A DNA stretch of 64,000 nt from Marinospirillum celere (GCF_900112235.1 NZ_FOLH01000007.1:45504-109503); one strand, 5' to 3'; positions 1 through 9,963 are shown, numbered from the stretch's first letter. The notes: generated by a model not told the origin, from the letters alone. Numbers and translations: made by a program.

Positions 1-733
1 GGTCAATTTGAATTTCAAAATGCAAACCATGATGCTGAAGGAGTACACCGCTAGGTGCAGAGGCTTCACCGGTAAAGCCTTGTAGTTGCGCGGGGTCTTT
101 CAGGCTGGTTGTGCTACCGTCTTTCAGGCTGACTTGCAGCTGACCGTCGGCAACCACATAACCAGTGGCATTTTTATGGCTGTCTTTTGCCAGGGGTGCA
201 CTCTGGTCCAGGAAGTCACGTGCAAAGGCAATAACCTTTTCGCCACGAACCGGGTTATAGCCAGGGCCTTTTTGAGCGCCATCATCTTCTGGGAGGGCAT
301 CAGTGCCATAGAGAGCATCATAGAGGCTGCCCCAGCGCGCATTGGCTGCATTCAGAGCAAAGCGGGCATTGGTAATAGGCACAACCAGCTGAGGGCCAGC
401 TTGTTCGGCGATTTCAGTATCGACCTTGCTGGTCGTTGCCTGGAAGCTATCGCCTTCAGGTTGCAGATAGCCTATTTCTTTCAGAAAATTCTTATAGGCT
501 GCAAAATCAAATTGGCCTTGGTTTTCTTGATGCCAGGTATCAATTTTCTTTTGCAGCTCATCGCGCTTTTGCAAAAGCTCACGGTTGCGGGGAGCCAGCT
601 CATGTACCAGCTTATCAAGACCTGCCCAGAAGGCTTCGCTTGTAACTCCACTACCGGGAATAGCTTGAGTGTTAATAAAATCGTAGAGTTCTTTGGCGAC
701 CTGCAAGTCACCTGCTTGAACGCGATCAGTCAT
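1..733 (-). CDS. glcB: Malate synthase G, N-terminal part
   Basis: Condenses glyoxylate with acetyl-CoA to malate in the glyoxylate shunt, in the cytoplasm. Translating the minus strand from the ATG at 733 gives 244 uninterrupted residues opening [20 protein letters not shown] and containing a stretch ending in [20 protein letters not shown], which is characteristic of the long single-chain malate synthase G (about 720 aa) rather than the short AceB form. A purine-rich AAGAGG lies 8 nt before the ATG. The catalytic barrel lies beyond the window edge, so only the N-terminal third is visible. The next gene is divergent, with a shared 184-bp upstream region. Identification is from recognised family sequence; the symbol is secure if the rest of the gene is intact. 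Confidence 0.9.
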   Translation of the reverse strand, partial: MTDRVQAGDLQVAKELYDFINTQAIPGSGVTSEAFWAGLDKLVHELAPRNRELLQKRDELQKKIDTWHQENQGQFDFAAYKNFLKEIGYLQPEGDSFQATTSKVDTEIAEQAGPQLVVPITNARFALNAANARWGSLYDALYGTDALPEDDGAQKGPGYNPVRGEKVIAFARDFLDQSAPLAKDSHKNATGYVVADGQLQVSLKDGSTTSLKDPAQLQGFTGEASAPSGVLLQHHGLHFEIQID

Positions 734-917
734 GGAAAATCGCCTCTTCTTTTGGGGATTGATCATTTGCGTAACCTGAAGGAATTTGTTGTAAACTCCC
801 CCCTAACAGGGTGAATTTTGTAGTAAATTTTCAGGAACTTACAAGTTGTTGAAGCAAGAAGATACAGGATTTTGTTATGAAATTCACCCGTCTTTAGGCG
901 AACAGGAAGAGTCGATT

Positions 918-1880
918 ATGCAGGCACCTGCTTTTAAAGTAAGTTTAAGGTTATGGCCCCATACTTTTCTTGAATCCAGTTGGACCCGTCAGCCAGAAAA
1001 AGACTATGCCGATTACCTCAGCTTCTATGGCATGGCTAGTGTTGACGACCCTTTGCTGGCACAAGTTCGAGCGGGCTGGGTGCTGGAAGGTGAGCAGAGA
1101 GTTTGGCTGCAAGGTTTTAAGCCACAGCTAGGCGATCAGCAGGCTGCCGCAGGCACTTTGCTGCATCTGCACGGCTACTATGATCACGGCGGCCTTTACC
1201 CCCACCTGCAGCGTTGGGCTTTGGCTCATGGGTTGCACTATCTGGCGGTTGATATGCCGGGCCACGGTTTATCCAGTGGCTCCAGGGCCAGTATTGATGA
1301 CTTTGGAATTTACCAGCAGTTTCTTAGGCGCCTGGTAGACCTGTTGGAAAAAGAAAATTTGCCTCGACCCTGGATGCTTTCTGGATTTTCCACAGGGGGT
1401 GCCGTTGCCCTGGAACACTTACTCACTAACAATTGTTTTGACCGTATCGCCTTATTGGCACCCCTGGTGAGACCCTTTGGCTGGAAGGCAGCGAGAAAAT
1501 GGCTGCCTTTGGCATCACTGTTTTTTAGCCATCTGCCGCGTAAGTTTCGCGCCAATTCTCATGATGCCAAGTTTTTGGAATTTATTCGTGATCAGGACCC
1601 TCTGCAGGCAAGGCGCTTGCCTCTGGCCTGGGTCAAGGCTTTGAACCGCTGGATTCCCTACATTGAAAAGGCACCTGCTGCTGGGGAAAAGGTGGTGATT
1701 ATCCAGGGAGAAGCTGATACTACAGTGGATTGGCAATATAATTTGACGGTACTTCACCGCTTGGTGCCGACGGCCAAAACCTTCTTGATTAAGGATTGCG
1801 GTCATCACCTCTTGAACGAAGTATCTGAAAAGCGGCAAGAAACGCTGGACCGGCTGACACAAGGGTTGTTGAAGGATTGA
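918..1880 (+). CDS. Alpha/beta hydrolase, lysophospholipase-like
   Basis: A 320-aa soluble alpha/beta-hydrolase of the serine aminopeptidase S33/monoacylglycerol lipase type. Seen: oxyanion-hole motif HGYYDHGG at about residues 85-92, GHGLSSG at 115-121, nucleophile elbow GFSTGG with Ser158, an acid candidate Asp267 in GEAD, and the catalytic His in DCGHH at about 296. An in-frame extension to a TTG at 846 exists, but the ATG at 918 has AGGAAGAG just upstream and gives the normal domain start, so I chose it. A lipoprotein gene follows 27 bp downstream on the same strand, suggesting a two-gene operon. The substrate (ester or lysophospholipid) cannot be read from sequence. Confidence 0.85.
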   Translation: MQAPAFKVSLRLWPHTFLESSWTRQPEKDYADYLSFYGMASVDDPLLAQVRAGWVLEGEQRVWLQGFKPQLGDQQAAAGTLLHLHGYYDHGGLYPHLQRWALAHGLHYLAVDMPGHGLSSGSRASIDDFGIYQQFLRRLVDLLEKENLPRPWMLSGFSTGGAVALEHLLTNNCFDRIALLAPLVRPFGWKAARKWLPLASLFFSHLPRKFRANSHDAKFLEFIRDQDPLQARRLPLAWVKALNRWIPYIEKAPAAGEKVVIIQGEADTTVDWQYNLTVLHRLVPTAKTFLIKDCGHHLLNEVSEKRQETLDRLTQGLLKD

Positions 1881-1907
1881 GTTGAGCTTTCTTAAGAGGA
1901 AAATACC

Positions 1908-2087
1908 ATGCTGAAATTGATAAAGTCTTGGGGTTTGTTGTTGTTAATTAGTCTGGTTGTTGCAGGCTGCTCGTCACCCATGAAAGATCTGCCCAAAGAA
2001 GACCCCCGCGCTCAACAAGAGCGCCAGGATCGTATGCAACGGGATCACCGGGAGGCCAGTGAGCGCCTGGACCGCCAAGTGCGTTGA
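1908..2087 (+). CDS. Small lipoprotein, 59 aa
   Basis: A short gene: ATG at 1908 preceded by AAGAGGAAA, stop TGA at 2085. The product begins MLKLIKSWGLLLLISLVVAG followed by Cys-Ser-Ser, a charged n-region, hydrophobic core and lipobox (VAGC), so it should be lipidated at Cys21. The mature part is short, hydrophilic and rich in Arg, Glu, Asp and Gln, probably helical. No family recognised. It follows the hydrolase by 27 bp and converges on the M48 peptidase gene with a 5-bp gap. Confidence 0.7.
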   Translation: MLKLIKSWGLLLLISLVVAGCSSPMKDLPKEDPRAQQERQDRMQRDHREASERLDRQVR

Positions 2088-2092
2088 TCGGG

Positions 2093-3796
2093 TTACTTCT
2101 CTTTGGGTAGGAGTCTGGCCAGGCTACTGGCAGCCGGGTTGCCCTGCAAATGCAGATGCTCAACCAGACTTTTACCCGAAGTCAGCTGGACTCTGGCTGG
2201 ATGGGCGCCACGCCGGATTAGCCTGATGACGGCTGAGTAGTTGTTTTCATTGAAGGCAGTGACCAGGAGTCTATCCAGCTCGGGTGCTGATTTGCGGGTA
2301 AACAGCCGGGTCGCAACAAAAAAGCGCAGTAAAAAGACCTTCTGCTGAATCCACGCCAGGGTTTTCTTGATCCAGCGAAGAGAAGCAAAAAAGAGTCGAA
2401 TCAAAAAGAGTTCGGTCAGCAGGGTGCTGGCCAGGGGTAGCCATTTGAGTGCTGACTGGTCCAAGCTGATTTGCCAACCAGTCCACTGATTTAAGAGTGG
2501 TAAAAACTGCAGGTAGAGGTCAGTAATACCTGTTTGCAGGTTGTAATGAAAATGGATCAAAAAATCCCAGACCTGATAGCTCAGGCTCTGTACCAGGGGC
2601 CAGAGCAGGGTGCTTTCTTCGAGTAACCAGAACACTAGATACTGCAGGCTGTTGATCACCACTAGCCAGCTTTGAACAAGGAAGTTGATCGCTGTTTCAA
2701 CGCCGGGAATAGCAATGAGCTGGCCCAGTAGAAATTGAAAGCTGGGGTCAAAGTAGCCAGCCGGAAGTACTTGGGCCAATTCACCCAGCCACCAAGCCAA
2801 CAAACCCAACAAAGGAAACAGTAAAAGAGCGGTTATTCTGGCTGCAATACTGCCACTGATTAACTGATTACTGGATTTCTCACCACCGCGACGATGGATA
2901 TACAGTAGCCGGGAAATACCATCTGGGTGACTGTCGAACATATTGCTTCTGGACTGAATGGGTAGACTGCTGAGTCCCAGGAAAATGGATGGCCAGCCTA
3001 CTGCTTTGGCGGCTTGGCGATCACAGCGAAACTCAATGGCCCGACTGACGGCCGCATCCAGACGACGATAGAGGCTGCTGAGCAGATTGATCAAACCTGT
3101 TGTCAGGTTGTGGATCAAAGCCATGCCCCAGCGAATGAACAGGCCAATAATTAATAGAATGGGCAGGAAGGTCCAGAGGGTTTGGAAAACCTTGTTCCTG
3201 ATCGACATATGTAAATTAAACTGTCTGGCCAAAGCCATGCGGTACTGGCCGCTTAGGAAATCCCAGTTGGTCAGGTGAGAAAGCTCGTGGGCAAGAATGC
3301 CTTTAACGGCGGCTATGCGCTGCTCAGGCGCATTTTTTTCGATCAGGGTTTTAACGAGGCCGCCATAGATCATCACCCCCTTATGCCTTAGATCTCGGAA
3401 AGCAATCGCATTGATTTCACCACTGGGGTTGTAAAAAACGCGTGCGCTTTTCTCGCCAGGAAACTGTTGTTTGACCTCTTCAAAAGCCTGGTGGAGCCAA
3501 GCCAGATTAGGGTGGTCTGCAGTGGCTTCTTCAATTTGTGGATCCTGAGTGATTTTACGATAGGTCAGGCCAAACACATTGTCAGCGATGACCTGTAGCA
3601 GGATGGAGCTGACATAGAGAAAAAGAGCCGTGTAAAGAAGACGCCATTGATCCCAGGGTAGATAGCCAGAGATATACAGCCAGTCCAGCAAATAAACCAG
3701 GGGTAGAAGGACGGGGGCGTAAATCAGCAGGGTAATGCTTACAAAAAAGAGGGTGCCAAGAATGACCTGAAAAGGAGCCGCGATAAGAGCCAGCAT
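2093..3796 (-). CDS. Large integral-membrane M48 zinc metallopeptidase
   Basis: A 567-aa membrane peptidase of the M48 (HtpX/Ste24) clan. Seen: two N-terminal membrane segments (about 5-40 and 52-75), the zinc site HELSH at 170-174 with candidate third ligand Glu in EFRCDRQA near 265-275, then several further hydrophobic segments up to about residue 475. HtpX-type enzymes are usually around 290 aa, so nearly half the protein is additional. The last 60 residues contain one ankyrin-like unit (NENNYSAVIRLIRRGAHP). The start has AGGAAG 5 nt upstream. Family knowledge predicts inner-membrane quality control; the role of the extension is unknown. Confidence 0.8.
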   Translation of the reverse strand: MLALIAAPFQVILGTLFFVSITLLIYAPVLLPLVYLLDWLYISGYLPWDQWRLLYTALFLYVSSILLQVIADNVFGLTYRKITQDPQIEEATADHPNLAWLHQAFEEVKQQFPGEKSARVFYNPSGEINAIAFRDLRHKGVMIYGGLVKTLIEKNAPEQRIAAVKGILAHELSHLTNWDFLSGQYRMALARQFNLHMSIRNKVFQTLWTFLPILLIIGLFIRWGMALIHNLTTGLINLLSSLYRRLDAAVSRAIEFRCDRQAAKAVGWPSIFLGLSSLPIQSRSNMFDSHPDGISRLLYIHRRGGEKSSNQLISGSIAARITALLLFPLLGLLAWWLGELAQVLPAGYFDPSFQFLLGQLIAIPGVETAINFLVQSWLVVINSLQYLVFWLLEESTLLWPLVQSLSYQVWDFLIHFHYNLQTGITDLYLQFLPLLNQWTGWQISLDQSALKWLPLASTLLTELFLIRLFFASLRWIKKTLAWIQQKVFLLRFFVATRLFTRKSAPELDRLLVTAFNENNYSAVIRLIRRGAHPARVQLTSGKSLVEHLHLQGNPAASSLARLLPKEK

Positions 3797-3965
3797 ACTA
3801 ACTTCCTGAAGAGAATTGTCTGTTAACCGGTTAAGTTATGGGAAGATAGCAGCTTTTGAAAAGTTGGGGTTGATAGAAAATGTAACTTTTCTGGGTGTTT
3901 TTGCAGTGGTAGATAAGGGTTTCAAAGACTGGGCACCTTCCCTGGTGCCAAGGAACCAAGAGGTT

Positions 3966-5198
3966 TTAAAAAAGCACGCGGCTACGTATGGTGCCTTTAA
4001 CCTTTTTAAGCGCTTCGAGTGCCTGCTGGCTGTATTCCACATCAACATCCACCACTACATAGCCAACCTTGTCGTTGGTTTGCAGGTACTGGCTGGAGAT
4101 ATTGATACCATTTTCAGAAAGCACCCGGTTGATTTCCGAGAGGACGCCGGGGATATTCTCATGAATGTGCAGCAAGCGGTGTTTCCCGGGGTGGGAAGGA
4201 AGTGCCACTTCAGGGAAATTGACCGCAAAAGTAGTCGTCCCATTGTCGCTGTAACGAATCAGCTTTTCGGATACTTCCTTACCGATATTAGCTTGAGCTT
4301 CCAGCGTGGAACCACCGATGTGCGGAGTCAAAATGACATTGTTCAGGCCACGTAGGGGGCTGACAAACTCATCGTCGTTACCCCGAGGTTCTACCGGGAA
4401 AACATCAATGGCCGCACCGGCCAGGTGTCCAGACTGAAGAACATCGGCCAGGTCTTCAATAACCACGACGCTTCCACGCGATGCATTGATCAAATGAGCA
4501 CCGGCTTTCATTTTGCGTAGTTGCTCACCGGCAATCATCCACTTGGTGGATTCCAATTCAGGGACGTGCAGGGTGACGATATCCGACATGCCCAGCAGCT
4601 CATCCAGAGTTTCAACTTGGCGGGCATTGCCTAAAGGCAACTTGGCGACTACATCATAGTAGTAGACTTCCATGCCCAGGCCTTCCGCAAGTACGGACAG
4701 CTGAGAGCCGATATTGCCATAGCCCACAATACCCAGCTTTTTACCGCGCAGCTCATAGCTGCCTTCGGCTGACTTGATCCAGCCGCCTTTGTGACATTCG
4801 GCGCTCTTGTGAGGAATGCCTCGCATCAGCATGATCATTTCACCCAATACCAGCTCAGCAACTGAACGGGTATTGGAATAGGGCGCATTAAAGACAGGGA
4901 TGCCGCGAATCAGTCCCGAATAGAGCTCGACCTGATTGGTGCCTATGCAAAAACAGCCGACAGCAACCAGTTTTTTGGCTGCTGCAAAAACCTCTTCAGT
5001 CAGTTGGGTGCGTGAGCGGATGCCAATAAAGTGAGCATCTTCAACGGCCTTGAGCAGTTCGGCTTCAGGAAGGGACTTGGGGTGGTATTCAATATTGGTG
5101 TAGCCATTGGCCTTGAAATTGTCCACAGCGGTCTGGTGAACGCCTTCAAGTAACAGGATCTTAATCTTGCCTTTATCCAGTGAAGTGGTTTTAGCCAT
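3966..5198 (-). CDS. serA: D-3-phosphoglycerate dehydrogenase
   Basis: First step of serine synthesis: NAD-dependent oxidation of 3-phosphoglycerate. With the ATG at 5198 it is 410 aa, the same length as E. coli SerA; an in-frame upstream start at 5249 has no support. Seen: substrate-binding domain, Rossmann motif GYGNIG near 160, active-site NASRG near 240, TPHIGG near 292, and a C-terminal ACT domain (last about 75 residues, with HIHENIPGVLSEINRVL) for serine feedback. It is divergent from an FAD-linked D-2-hydroxyglutarate dehydrogenase. In Pseudomonas this pairing is functional: SerA disposes of NADH by reducing 2-oxoglutarate and the partner re-oxidises the product. Confidence 0.95.
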   Translation of the reverse strand: MAKTTSLDKGKIKILLLEGVHQTAVDNFKANGYTNIEYHPKSLPEAELLKAVEDAHFIGIRSRTQLTEEVFAAAKKLVAVGCFCIGTNQVELYSGLIRGIPVFNAPYSNTRSVAELVLGEMIMLMRGIPHKSAECHKGGWIKSAEGSYELRGKKLGIVGYGNIGSQLSVLAEGLGMEVYYYDVVAKLPLGNARQVETLDELLGMSDIVTLHVPELESTKWMIAGEQLRKMKAGAHLINASRGSVVVIEDLADVLQSGHLAGAAIDVFPVEPRGNDDEFVSPLRGLNNVILTPHIGGSTLEAQANIGKEVSEKLIRYSDNGTTTFAVNFPEVALPSHPGKHRLLHIHENIPGVLSEINRVLSENGINISSQYLQTNDKVGYVVVDVDVEYSQQALEALKKVKGTIRSRVLF

Positions 5199-5390
5199 GA
5201 AGCAGGTTTCCGTGATGGAGGGTCTGTTGGAAAAAGTTCGTCTGGGCAAGCCAGCTTAAAGGAAGCTATGTTAACATATCATGCTGCATATTAAGCCTGA
5301 ATCTGACTGAAAATGGCTGAAGTTTAACCTGCAAGCCATTCATTTTTGTTTGGCCTCCAGCCTCAAGTCAGGCAGTTAGTGGAGATAAGA

Positions 5391-6785
5391 ATGACCCCTG
5401 AGCAAATCAAGCAAGCAATTGAAGACCTGATAGGTACAGACCGGGTTCGCCTGGATGGTGAAGCCCTGGATATTTATGGTCGGGACTGGACCAAAATCCA
5501 TACGCCCAGACCACGAGCGATTGCTTTTCCACGCTCTACGGAAGATGTTCAGGCGATTGTTCGCTTTGCCCGCGAAAATAAGATTGCGCTGGTTCCCTCC
5601 GGTGGACGGACTGGCTTATCGGCGGGTGCGGTAGCAGCCAATGATGAACTGGTTGTGGTCATGGATTACATGAACAAGGTTATTGACTTCAACCCAGTTG
5701 ATCGCAGTGTCACGGTTCAGGCAGGCATGATTACCGAGCAATTGCAGAAATTTGCCGAAGACCAGGGGCTTTACTACCCAGTTGACTTTGCCTCGGCAGG
5801 CTCCAGTCAGATTGGCGGTAATATTTCCACCAATGCCGGCGGCATCAAGGTGATCAAGTATGGCATGACCCGTGACTGGGTGCTGGGCTTGAAAGTAGTG
5901 ACCGGTGCGGGTGACGTTCTGGAGCTGAACAAGGGGTTGATCAAGAACAATACCGGCTATGACCTTCGCCACCTGTTTATTGGCGCTGAAGGCACTCTGG
6001 GAATTATTACCGAAGCAACCATCAAACTGACCCGGCCTCCCAAGAACCTGACCGTTATGGTTCTGGGTACACCGACCATGCAGGATGTTATGCAGGTACT
6101 CAAAGCCTTCCAGAGTCAGGTTGATTTAACGGCCTTTGAATTCTTCTCCAATAATGCTTTGGATAAGGTCGTGGCTCATCACCAGCTGCAACGCCCTTTT
6201 GACAGTGTCACTGACTACTATGCCCTGCTGGAGTTTGAAGCTGAAACAGAAGAAGTCATGGACAGAGCCATGCAGGTTTTTGAACACTGTATGGAAGAAG
6301 GCTGGGTGGAAGACGGCTCGATCAGTCAAAGTGAAGCCCAGGCGCAAAGCCTATGGAGCCTGCGCGAATTTATTTCGGAGACCATCAGCCATGAAACGCC
6401 CTATAAAAATGACCTTTCAGTGCTGGTTTCCAAGGTGCCGGAATTCCTGAAAGAAGTGGATGATTTTGTCGCAGAAACCTATCCAGGCTTTGAGATTGTC
6501 TGGTTCGGACATATCGGTGATGGCAATCTGCACCTGAATATCCTTAAACCCAAGGATATGGAAAAGGATGCTTTCTTTGAGAAATGCCATCACGTCAGTG
6601 ACAAGGTTTTTGCGATCACCCAAAGATATGCCGGAAGCGTGTCTGCTGAACATGGCGTGGGCCTGGTCAAAAAAGATTTCCTGCATTTCAGCCGTAGCCC
6701 TGAAGAGTTGGCTTATATGAAAGCGATCATGCAGGTTTTTGATCCTGGCAACATCATGAATCCGGGCAAAATGTTTGATGCATGA
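5391..6785 (+). CDS. FAD-linked D-2-hydroxyglutarate dehydrogenase-like oxidase
   Basis: A 464-aa VAO/PCMH-type flavoprotein. FAD-binding region near residues 45-220 (PSGGRTGLSAGA, GGNISTNAGG, GAEGTLGIITEATI), FAD-oxidase C-terminal domain ending GHIGDGNLHLNI, SAEHGVG and PGNIMNPGKM. The ATG at 5391 has GGAG 8 nt upstream and is preferred to the in-frame start at 5346. GlcD and D-lactate dehydrogenases share the fold, but the divergent serA neighbour favours D-2-hydroxyglutarate as substrate, with electrons probably passed to an ETF or quinone acceptor. That assignment is from context. Confidence 0.85.
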   Translation: MTPEQIKQAIEDLIGTDRVRLDGEALDIYGRDWTKIHTPRPRAIAFPRSTEDVQAIVRFARENKIALVPSGGRTGLSAGAVAANDELVVVMDYMNKVIDFNPVDRSVTVQAGMITEQLQKFAEDQGLYYPVDFASAGSSQIGGNISTNAGGIKVIKYGMTRDWVLGLKVVTGAGDVLELNKGLIKNNTGYDLRHLFIGAEGTLGIITEATIKLTRPPKNLTVMVLGTPTMQDVMQVLKAFQSQVDLTAFEFFSNNALDKVVAHHQLQRPFDSVTDYYALLEFEAETEEVMDRAMQVFEHCMEEGWVEDGSISQSEAQAQSLWSLREFISETISHETPYKNDLSVLVSKVPEFLKEVDDFVAETYPGFEIVWFGHIGDGNLHLNILKPKDMEKDAFFEKCHHVSDKVFAITQRYAGSVSAEHGVGLVKKDFLHFSRSPEELAYMKAIMQVFDPGNIMNPGKMFDA

Positions 6786-6801
6786 TGGTTAAGCAGGCTA
6801 G

Positions 6802-6882
6802 GTCAGGGTGTCTGTCTGGTCAGGACGTATGAATACGTCCCTGTAAACTCTGACTGCAACTTCCTGTTGCAGACAGCCTGAC
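6802..6882. repeat. Structured intergenic element with nested hairpins
   Basis: The 147-bp gap before xseB contains three inverted repeats. An 8-bp arm GGACGTAT (6823-6830) is followed, after 2 nt, by ATACGTCC (6833-6840). CTGCAAC (6854-6860) pairs with GTTGCAG (6866-6872) across a 5-nt loop. An outer pairing joins GTCAGG plus CTGTCTG (6802-6818) to CAGACAG plus CCTGAC (6870-6882). The whole can fold as a junction with two internal hairpins, though CAG at 6870-6872 is claimed by two stems. A C7 tract follows at 6891. No T-run, so a simple terminator is unlikely. It may be a member of a dispersed REP-like family; no second copy is in this window. Confidence 0.55.
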
Positions 6883-6932
6883 AAGACAACCCCCCCGACC
6901 TGCTGATAACAAGGCTTAGTTAAGGCGAGAAA

Positions 6933-7169
6933 ATGGCAAACGAGCAGGATTTTGAACAGCAGTTAAAACAGCTGGAAGAGCTGGTCACCCGCATGGAGTC
7001 AGGGGAGCTGTCCTTGGAGGCTTCCTTACAGGCTTTTGAACAGGGTGTTCAGCTGACTCGCAATTGCCAGCAGCTACTTAACCAAGCTGAGCAACGTGTC
7101 AGTCGGCTCCAAGAAAGTCAGGGGCAGGTCAGTTTTGAGCCCTTGACCAACGGAGGTCAGACCGACTGA
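6933..7169 (+). CDS. xseB: Exodeoxyribonuclease VII small subunit
   Basis: 78 aa, typical XseB length. Two long amphipathic helices ([20 protein letters not shown], then [16 protein letters not shown]) form the family signature. It binds the XseA large subunit, which is not in this window, to make the single-strand exonuclease. AAGGCGAG lies upstream of the ATG. Its TGA overlaps the ATG of ispA (TGATG at 7167-7171), the usual translational coupling in the conserved xseB-ispA-dxs order. Confidence 0.95.
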   Translation: MANEQDFEQQLKQLEELVTRMESGELSLEASLQAFEQGVQLTRNCQQLLNQAEQRVSRLQESQGQVSFEPLTNGGQTD

Positions 7170-8044
7170 TGCAGGCCTTGAATCAACTCGCAAGTCAGGG
7201 GCGTGAAAGGGTAGATAGTCAGCTACTGAAGCTTCTGGAAACTCACCAAGGTCCAGAGCCTCAACTGCAGGAAGCTCTGGCTTACAGTCTTCTCAATGGC
7301 GGCAAGCGCCTGAGGCCGCTTTTGGTCTATGCTACGGGCCGCGCTCTAGGTGCCTCCTGGGAAGCCTGCGATGCTCCGGCAATGGCTGTAGAGCTTATCC
7401 ATGCCTACTCTTTGGTGCATGATGACCTGCCCGCCATGGATGATGATGACCTTCGCAGAGGGCGCCCGACCTGCCATAAAGCCTTTGATGAGGCCACCGC
7501 CATTCTGGTGGGTGATGCCCTGCAAACTCTGGCCTTTCAAGTCTTGGCAACCAGTGACCAGCCTGCTGCCCTGGCCAGTATTCAAACCCTGGCTCAGGCT
7601 AGTGGCGCACAGGGCATGGTTGGTGGCCAGATGTTGGATTTACAGGCGGAAGGACAACAACTAACCTTGAAGCAGCTGGAACGCCTGCACAGCCATAAAA
7701 CGGGTGCATTAATCCGTGCCGCAGTTCGCTTGGGTGGTCTGGCCGGACAGGCTGACACTGCTGTTTTGGCCTGCCTGGATGCCTATGCTGATGCGCTGGG
7801 CCTGGCCTTCCAGGTTCAGGATGACCTTTTGGATGTCACCGGCGATACGGCCAAGCTGGGCAAAAATACCGGCGCAGATGTACTGCATCAAAAAGCAACC
7901 TATCCTGGTTTGTTGGGGTTAGAAGCTGCTGAGCAGAAAGCCAGGGATCTGGTGGATCTGGCCAAATCCAGTCTGGCAAGCCTGCCCGGGGACTGGACAA
8001 GTTTATTGCAGCTGGCTGATTGGTGTATTCAGCGTGATCATTAA
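7169..8044 (+). CDS. ispA: Farnesyl/geranyl diphosphate synthase
   Basis: A 291-aa class I trans-prenyltransferase making farnesyl diphosphate from IPP and DMAPP. Seen: GGKRLRP near 44-50 for IPP binding, the first aspartate-rich motif [10 protein letters not shown] at 85-94, the second DDLLD at 218-222, and the terminal Arg-Asp-His tail common in this subfamily. Start overlaps the xseB stop. Together with dxs 26 bp downstream it forms an isoprenoid supply operon. Confidence 0.95.
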   Translation: MQALNQLASQGRERVDSQLLKLLETHQGPEPQLQEALAYSLLNGGKRLRPLLVYATGRALGASWEACDAPAMAVELIHAYSLVHDDLPAMDDDDLRRGRPTCHKAFDEATAILVGDALQTLAFQVLATSDQPAALASIQTLAQASGAQGMVGGQMLDLQAEGQQLTLKQLERLHSHKTGALIRAAVRLGGLAGQADTAVLACLDAYADALGLAFQVQDDLLDVTGDTAKLGKNTGADVLHQKATYPGLLGLEAAEQKARDLVDLAKSSLASLPGDWTSLLQLADWCIQRDH

Positions 8045-8070
8045 TTTTATCTTTATTTGAGCCTTCGTCC

Positions 8071-9963
8071 ATGTTTGATGCCTTGCCTGCTGAGCGTCCA
8101 TCTACGCCCCTACTGGATCAGATCGCTTGTCCGGCTGATTTGAAAAAACTGTCTGAACGTCAACTGCTTAGCCTGTCCAGGGAAGTGCGTGCTTGGCTAC
8201 TGTGGAGCGTCAGTCAAACCGGTGGTCACTTTGGTGCCGGTTTGGGGGTTGTGGAGCTGAGTGTAGCCCTGCATGCGGTTTATGATACACCTGATGACCG
8301 GATCATCTGGGATGTTGGCCATCAAGCTTATCCGCACAAGATTCTGACCGGTCGTAAGGAAGAGCTGCTTACTATTCGTCAAAAAGGTGGCCTGGCGGCC
8401 TTCCCCAAGCGTGCTGAATCTGAATATGATGCCTTTGGCGTCGGTCACTCCAGTACCTCAATCAGTGCAGCCTTGGGTATGGCGATAGCGGCTAAAACCC
8501 AGGGCAGTAAACGCCGTAGTGTTGCTGTGATTGGTGATGGTGCTCTGACCGCGGGTATGGCTTTTGAGGCTTTAACACATGCTGGGCATGTGCAGCCCAA
8601 TCTGCTGGTCATTCTCAATGACAATGAAATGTCGATTTCTGAGAATGTCGGCGGTATGGCCACCTATTTATCCCGTCTGCTGGTTAGTGAGCCCTATCAT
8701 CACCTGCGGGAAAATAGCCGTAAACTCCTGTCCAAACTACCTCTGGCCTGGGAGCTGGCGCGTAAAACGGAAGAACAAGTCAAGTCCCTGGTGACACCGG
8801 GCACCCTGTTTGAAGAGCTGGGATTTAATTACCTGGGTCCGATAGATGGCCATGACCTGCCTGAACTTCTGGCGACTCTGAAAAAGCTCAAGCACTTATC
8901 CGGCCCCCAGTTTCTGCACTTGGTCACTAAAAAAGGCAAGGGCTTTATTCCCGCGGAAGCTGATCCTATTGGCTACCATGCGTTAACCAAGCTGGAAAAG
9001 CCGGTTAAGCCTTTGCAAACACCGCCACCTGCTACCACTAAAAAGAAACCCAAGTATTCCAATGTCTTTGGGCAGTGGCTCTGTGATATGGCTGCTCAAG
9101 ATGAACGCTTGCTGGGTATCACCCCGGCTATGCGTGAAGGGTCGGACCTGGTCAAATTTTCCCGCCAGTACCCTGAACGCTACTTTGATGTTGCCATTGC
9201 CGAGCAGCATGCAGTGACCTTGGCGGCAGGGATGGCTTGCGAAGGCATGAAGCCCGTCGTTGCCATCTATTCAACCTTTTTGCAGCGTGCTTATGATCAG
9301 TTGATCCATGATGTGGCTGTACAAAAACTGGATGTGCTCTTTGCCATCGACCGTGCCGGAGTGGTGGGTGAAGATGGCCCAACCCATCATGGCACTCTGG
9401 ATATCTCCTATCTGCGCTGTGTGCCGGAAATGCTGGTAATGGCTCCGGCAGATGAAAATGAGTGCCGCCAGATGCTGACAACCGGTTACCAGTATCCGGG
9501 TCCAGCAGCGGTTCGCTATCCACGCGGAACCGGCCCCGGCGTTGAGATTACTCAGGATTTGCAGTCCCTGCCTGTGGGTAAGGCTGAGGTTCGGCGTCAG
9601 GGTAAAAAGCTGGCATTATTGGCCCTGGGTAGCCTGGTTCCCACCGCTGAAAAGCTGGCGGAAACTCTGGATGCGACCTTGGTGAACCTGCGTTTTGTAA
9701 AACCCCTGGATGAAGCCTTGTTGCTGGAAATGGCCGCCAAGCACGAGCTACTGGTAACGCTGGAAGAAAATGCCGTAATGGGGGGTGTCGGCAGTGCCAT
9801 CAATGAGCTTTATGCTGCTCACAACCTACAGCCCAACCTGCTCAACCTGGGGATTCCTGACCGCTGGGTTGACCAGGGAACCCCGGCCGAGCTGCTGGAA
9901 GATTGTGGCCTGGATGAGCAGAGTCTGCTGGCCCAAATTGAAAAGCGCTTAAGCCTTCTTTAA
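8071..9963 (+). CDS. dxs: 1-deoxy-D-xylulose-5-phosphate synthase
   Basis: A 630-aa thiamine-diphosphate enzyme, first step of the MEP pathway (pyruvate plus glyceraldehyde 3-phosphate). Seen: [11 protein letters not shown] near 50 (active-site His), TPP/Mg motif [13 protein letters not shown] from about residue 155, the transketolase-like central domain with GEDGPTHHG near 433 and YPRGTG near 488, and a transketolase C domain. Third gene of xseB-ispA-dxs. Its 3' end overlaps the convergent downstream gene by 15 bp. Confidence 0.96.
   Translation: MFDALPAERPSTPLLDQIACPADLKKLSERQLLSLSREVRAWLLWSVSQTGGHFGAGLGVVELSVALHAVYDTPDDRIIWDVGHQAYPHKILTGRKEELLTIRQKGGLAAFPKRAESEYDAFGVGHSSTSISAALGMAIAAKTQGSKRRSVAVIGDGALTAGMAFEALTHAGHVQPNLLVILNDNEMSISENVGGMATYLSRLLVSEPYHHLRENSRKLLSKLPLAWELARKTEEQVKSLVTPGTLFEELGFNYLGPIDGHDLPELLATLKKLKHLSGPQFLHLVTKKGKGFIPAEADPIGYHALTKLEKPVKPLQTPPPATTKKKPKYSNVFGQWLCDMAAQDERLLGITPAMREGSDLVKFSRQYPERYFDVAIAEQHAVTLAAGMACEGMKPVVAIYSTFLQRAYDQLIHDVAVQKLDVLFAIDRAGVVGEDGPTHHGTLDISYLRCVPEMLVMAPADENECRQMLTTGYQYPGPAAVRYPRGTGPGVEITQDLQSLPVGKAEVRRQGKKLALLALGSLVPTAEKLAETLDATLVNLRFVKPLDEALLLEMAAKHELLVTLEENAVMGGVGSAINELYAAHNLQPNLLNLGIPDRWVDQGTPAELLEDCGLDEQSLLAQIEKRLSLL

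Noticed and set aside
86..814. 242-codon plus-strand frame over the malate synthase region
   Set aside because: The minus-strand reading gives recognisable malate synthase G; the plus-strand product does not resemble a known protein.
3931..3950. Hairpin GGCACC/GGTGCC downstream of serA as a terminator
   Set aside because: Six-bp stem with no T-run on either side; too weak to list.
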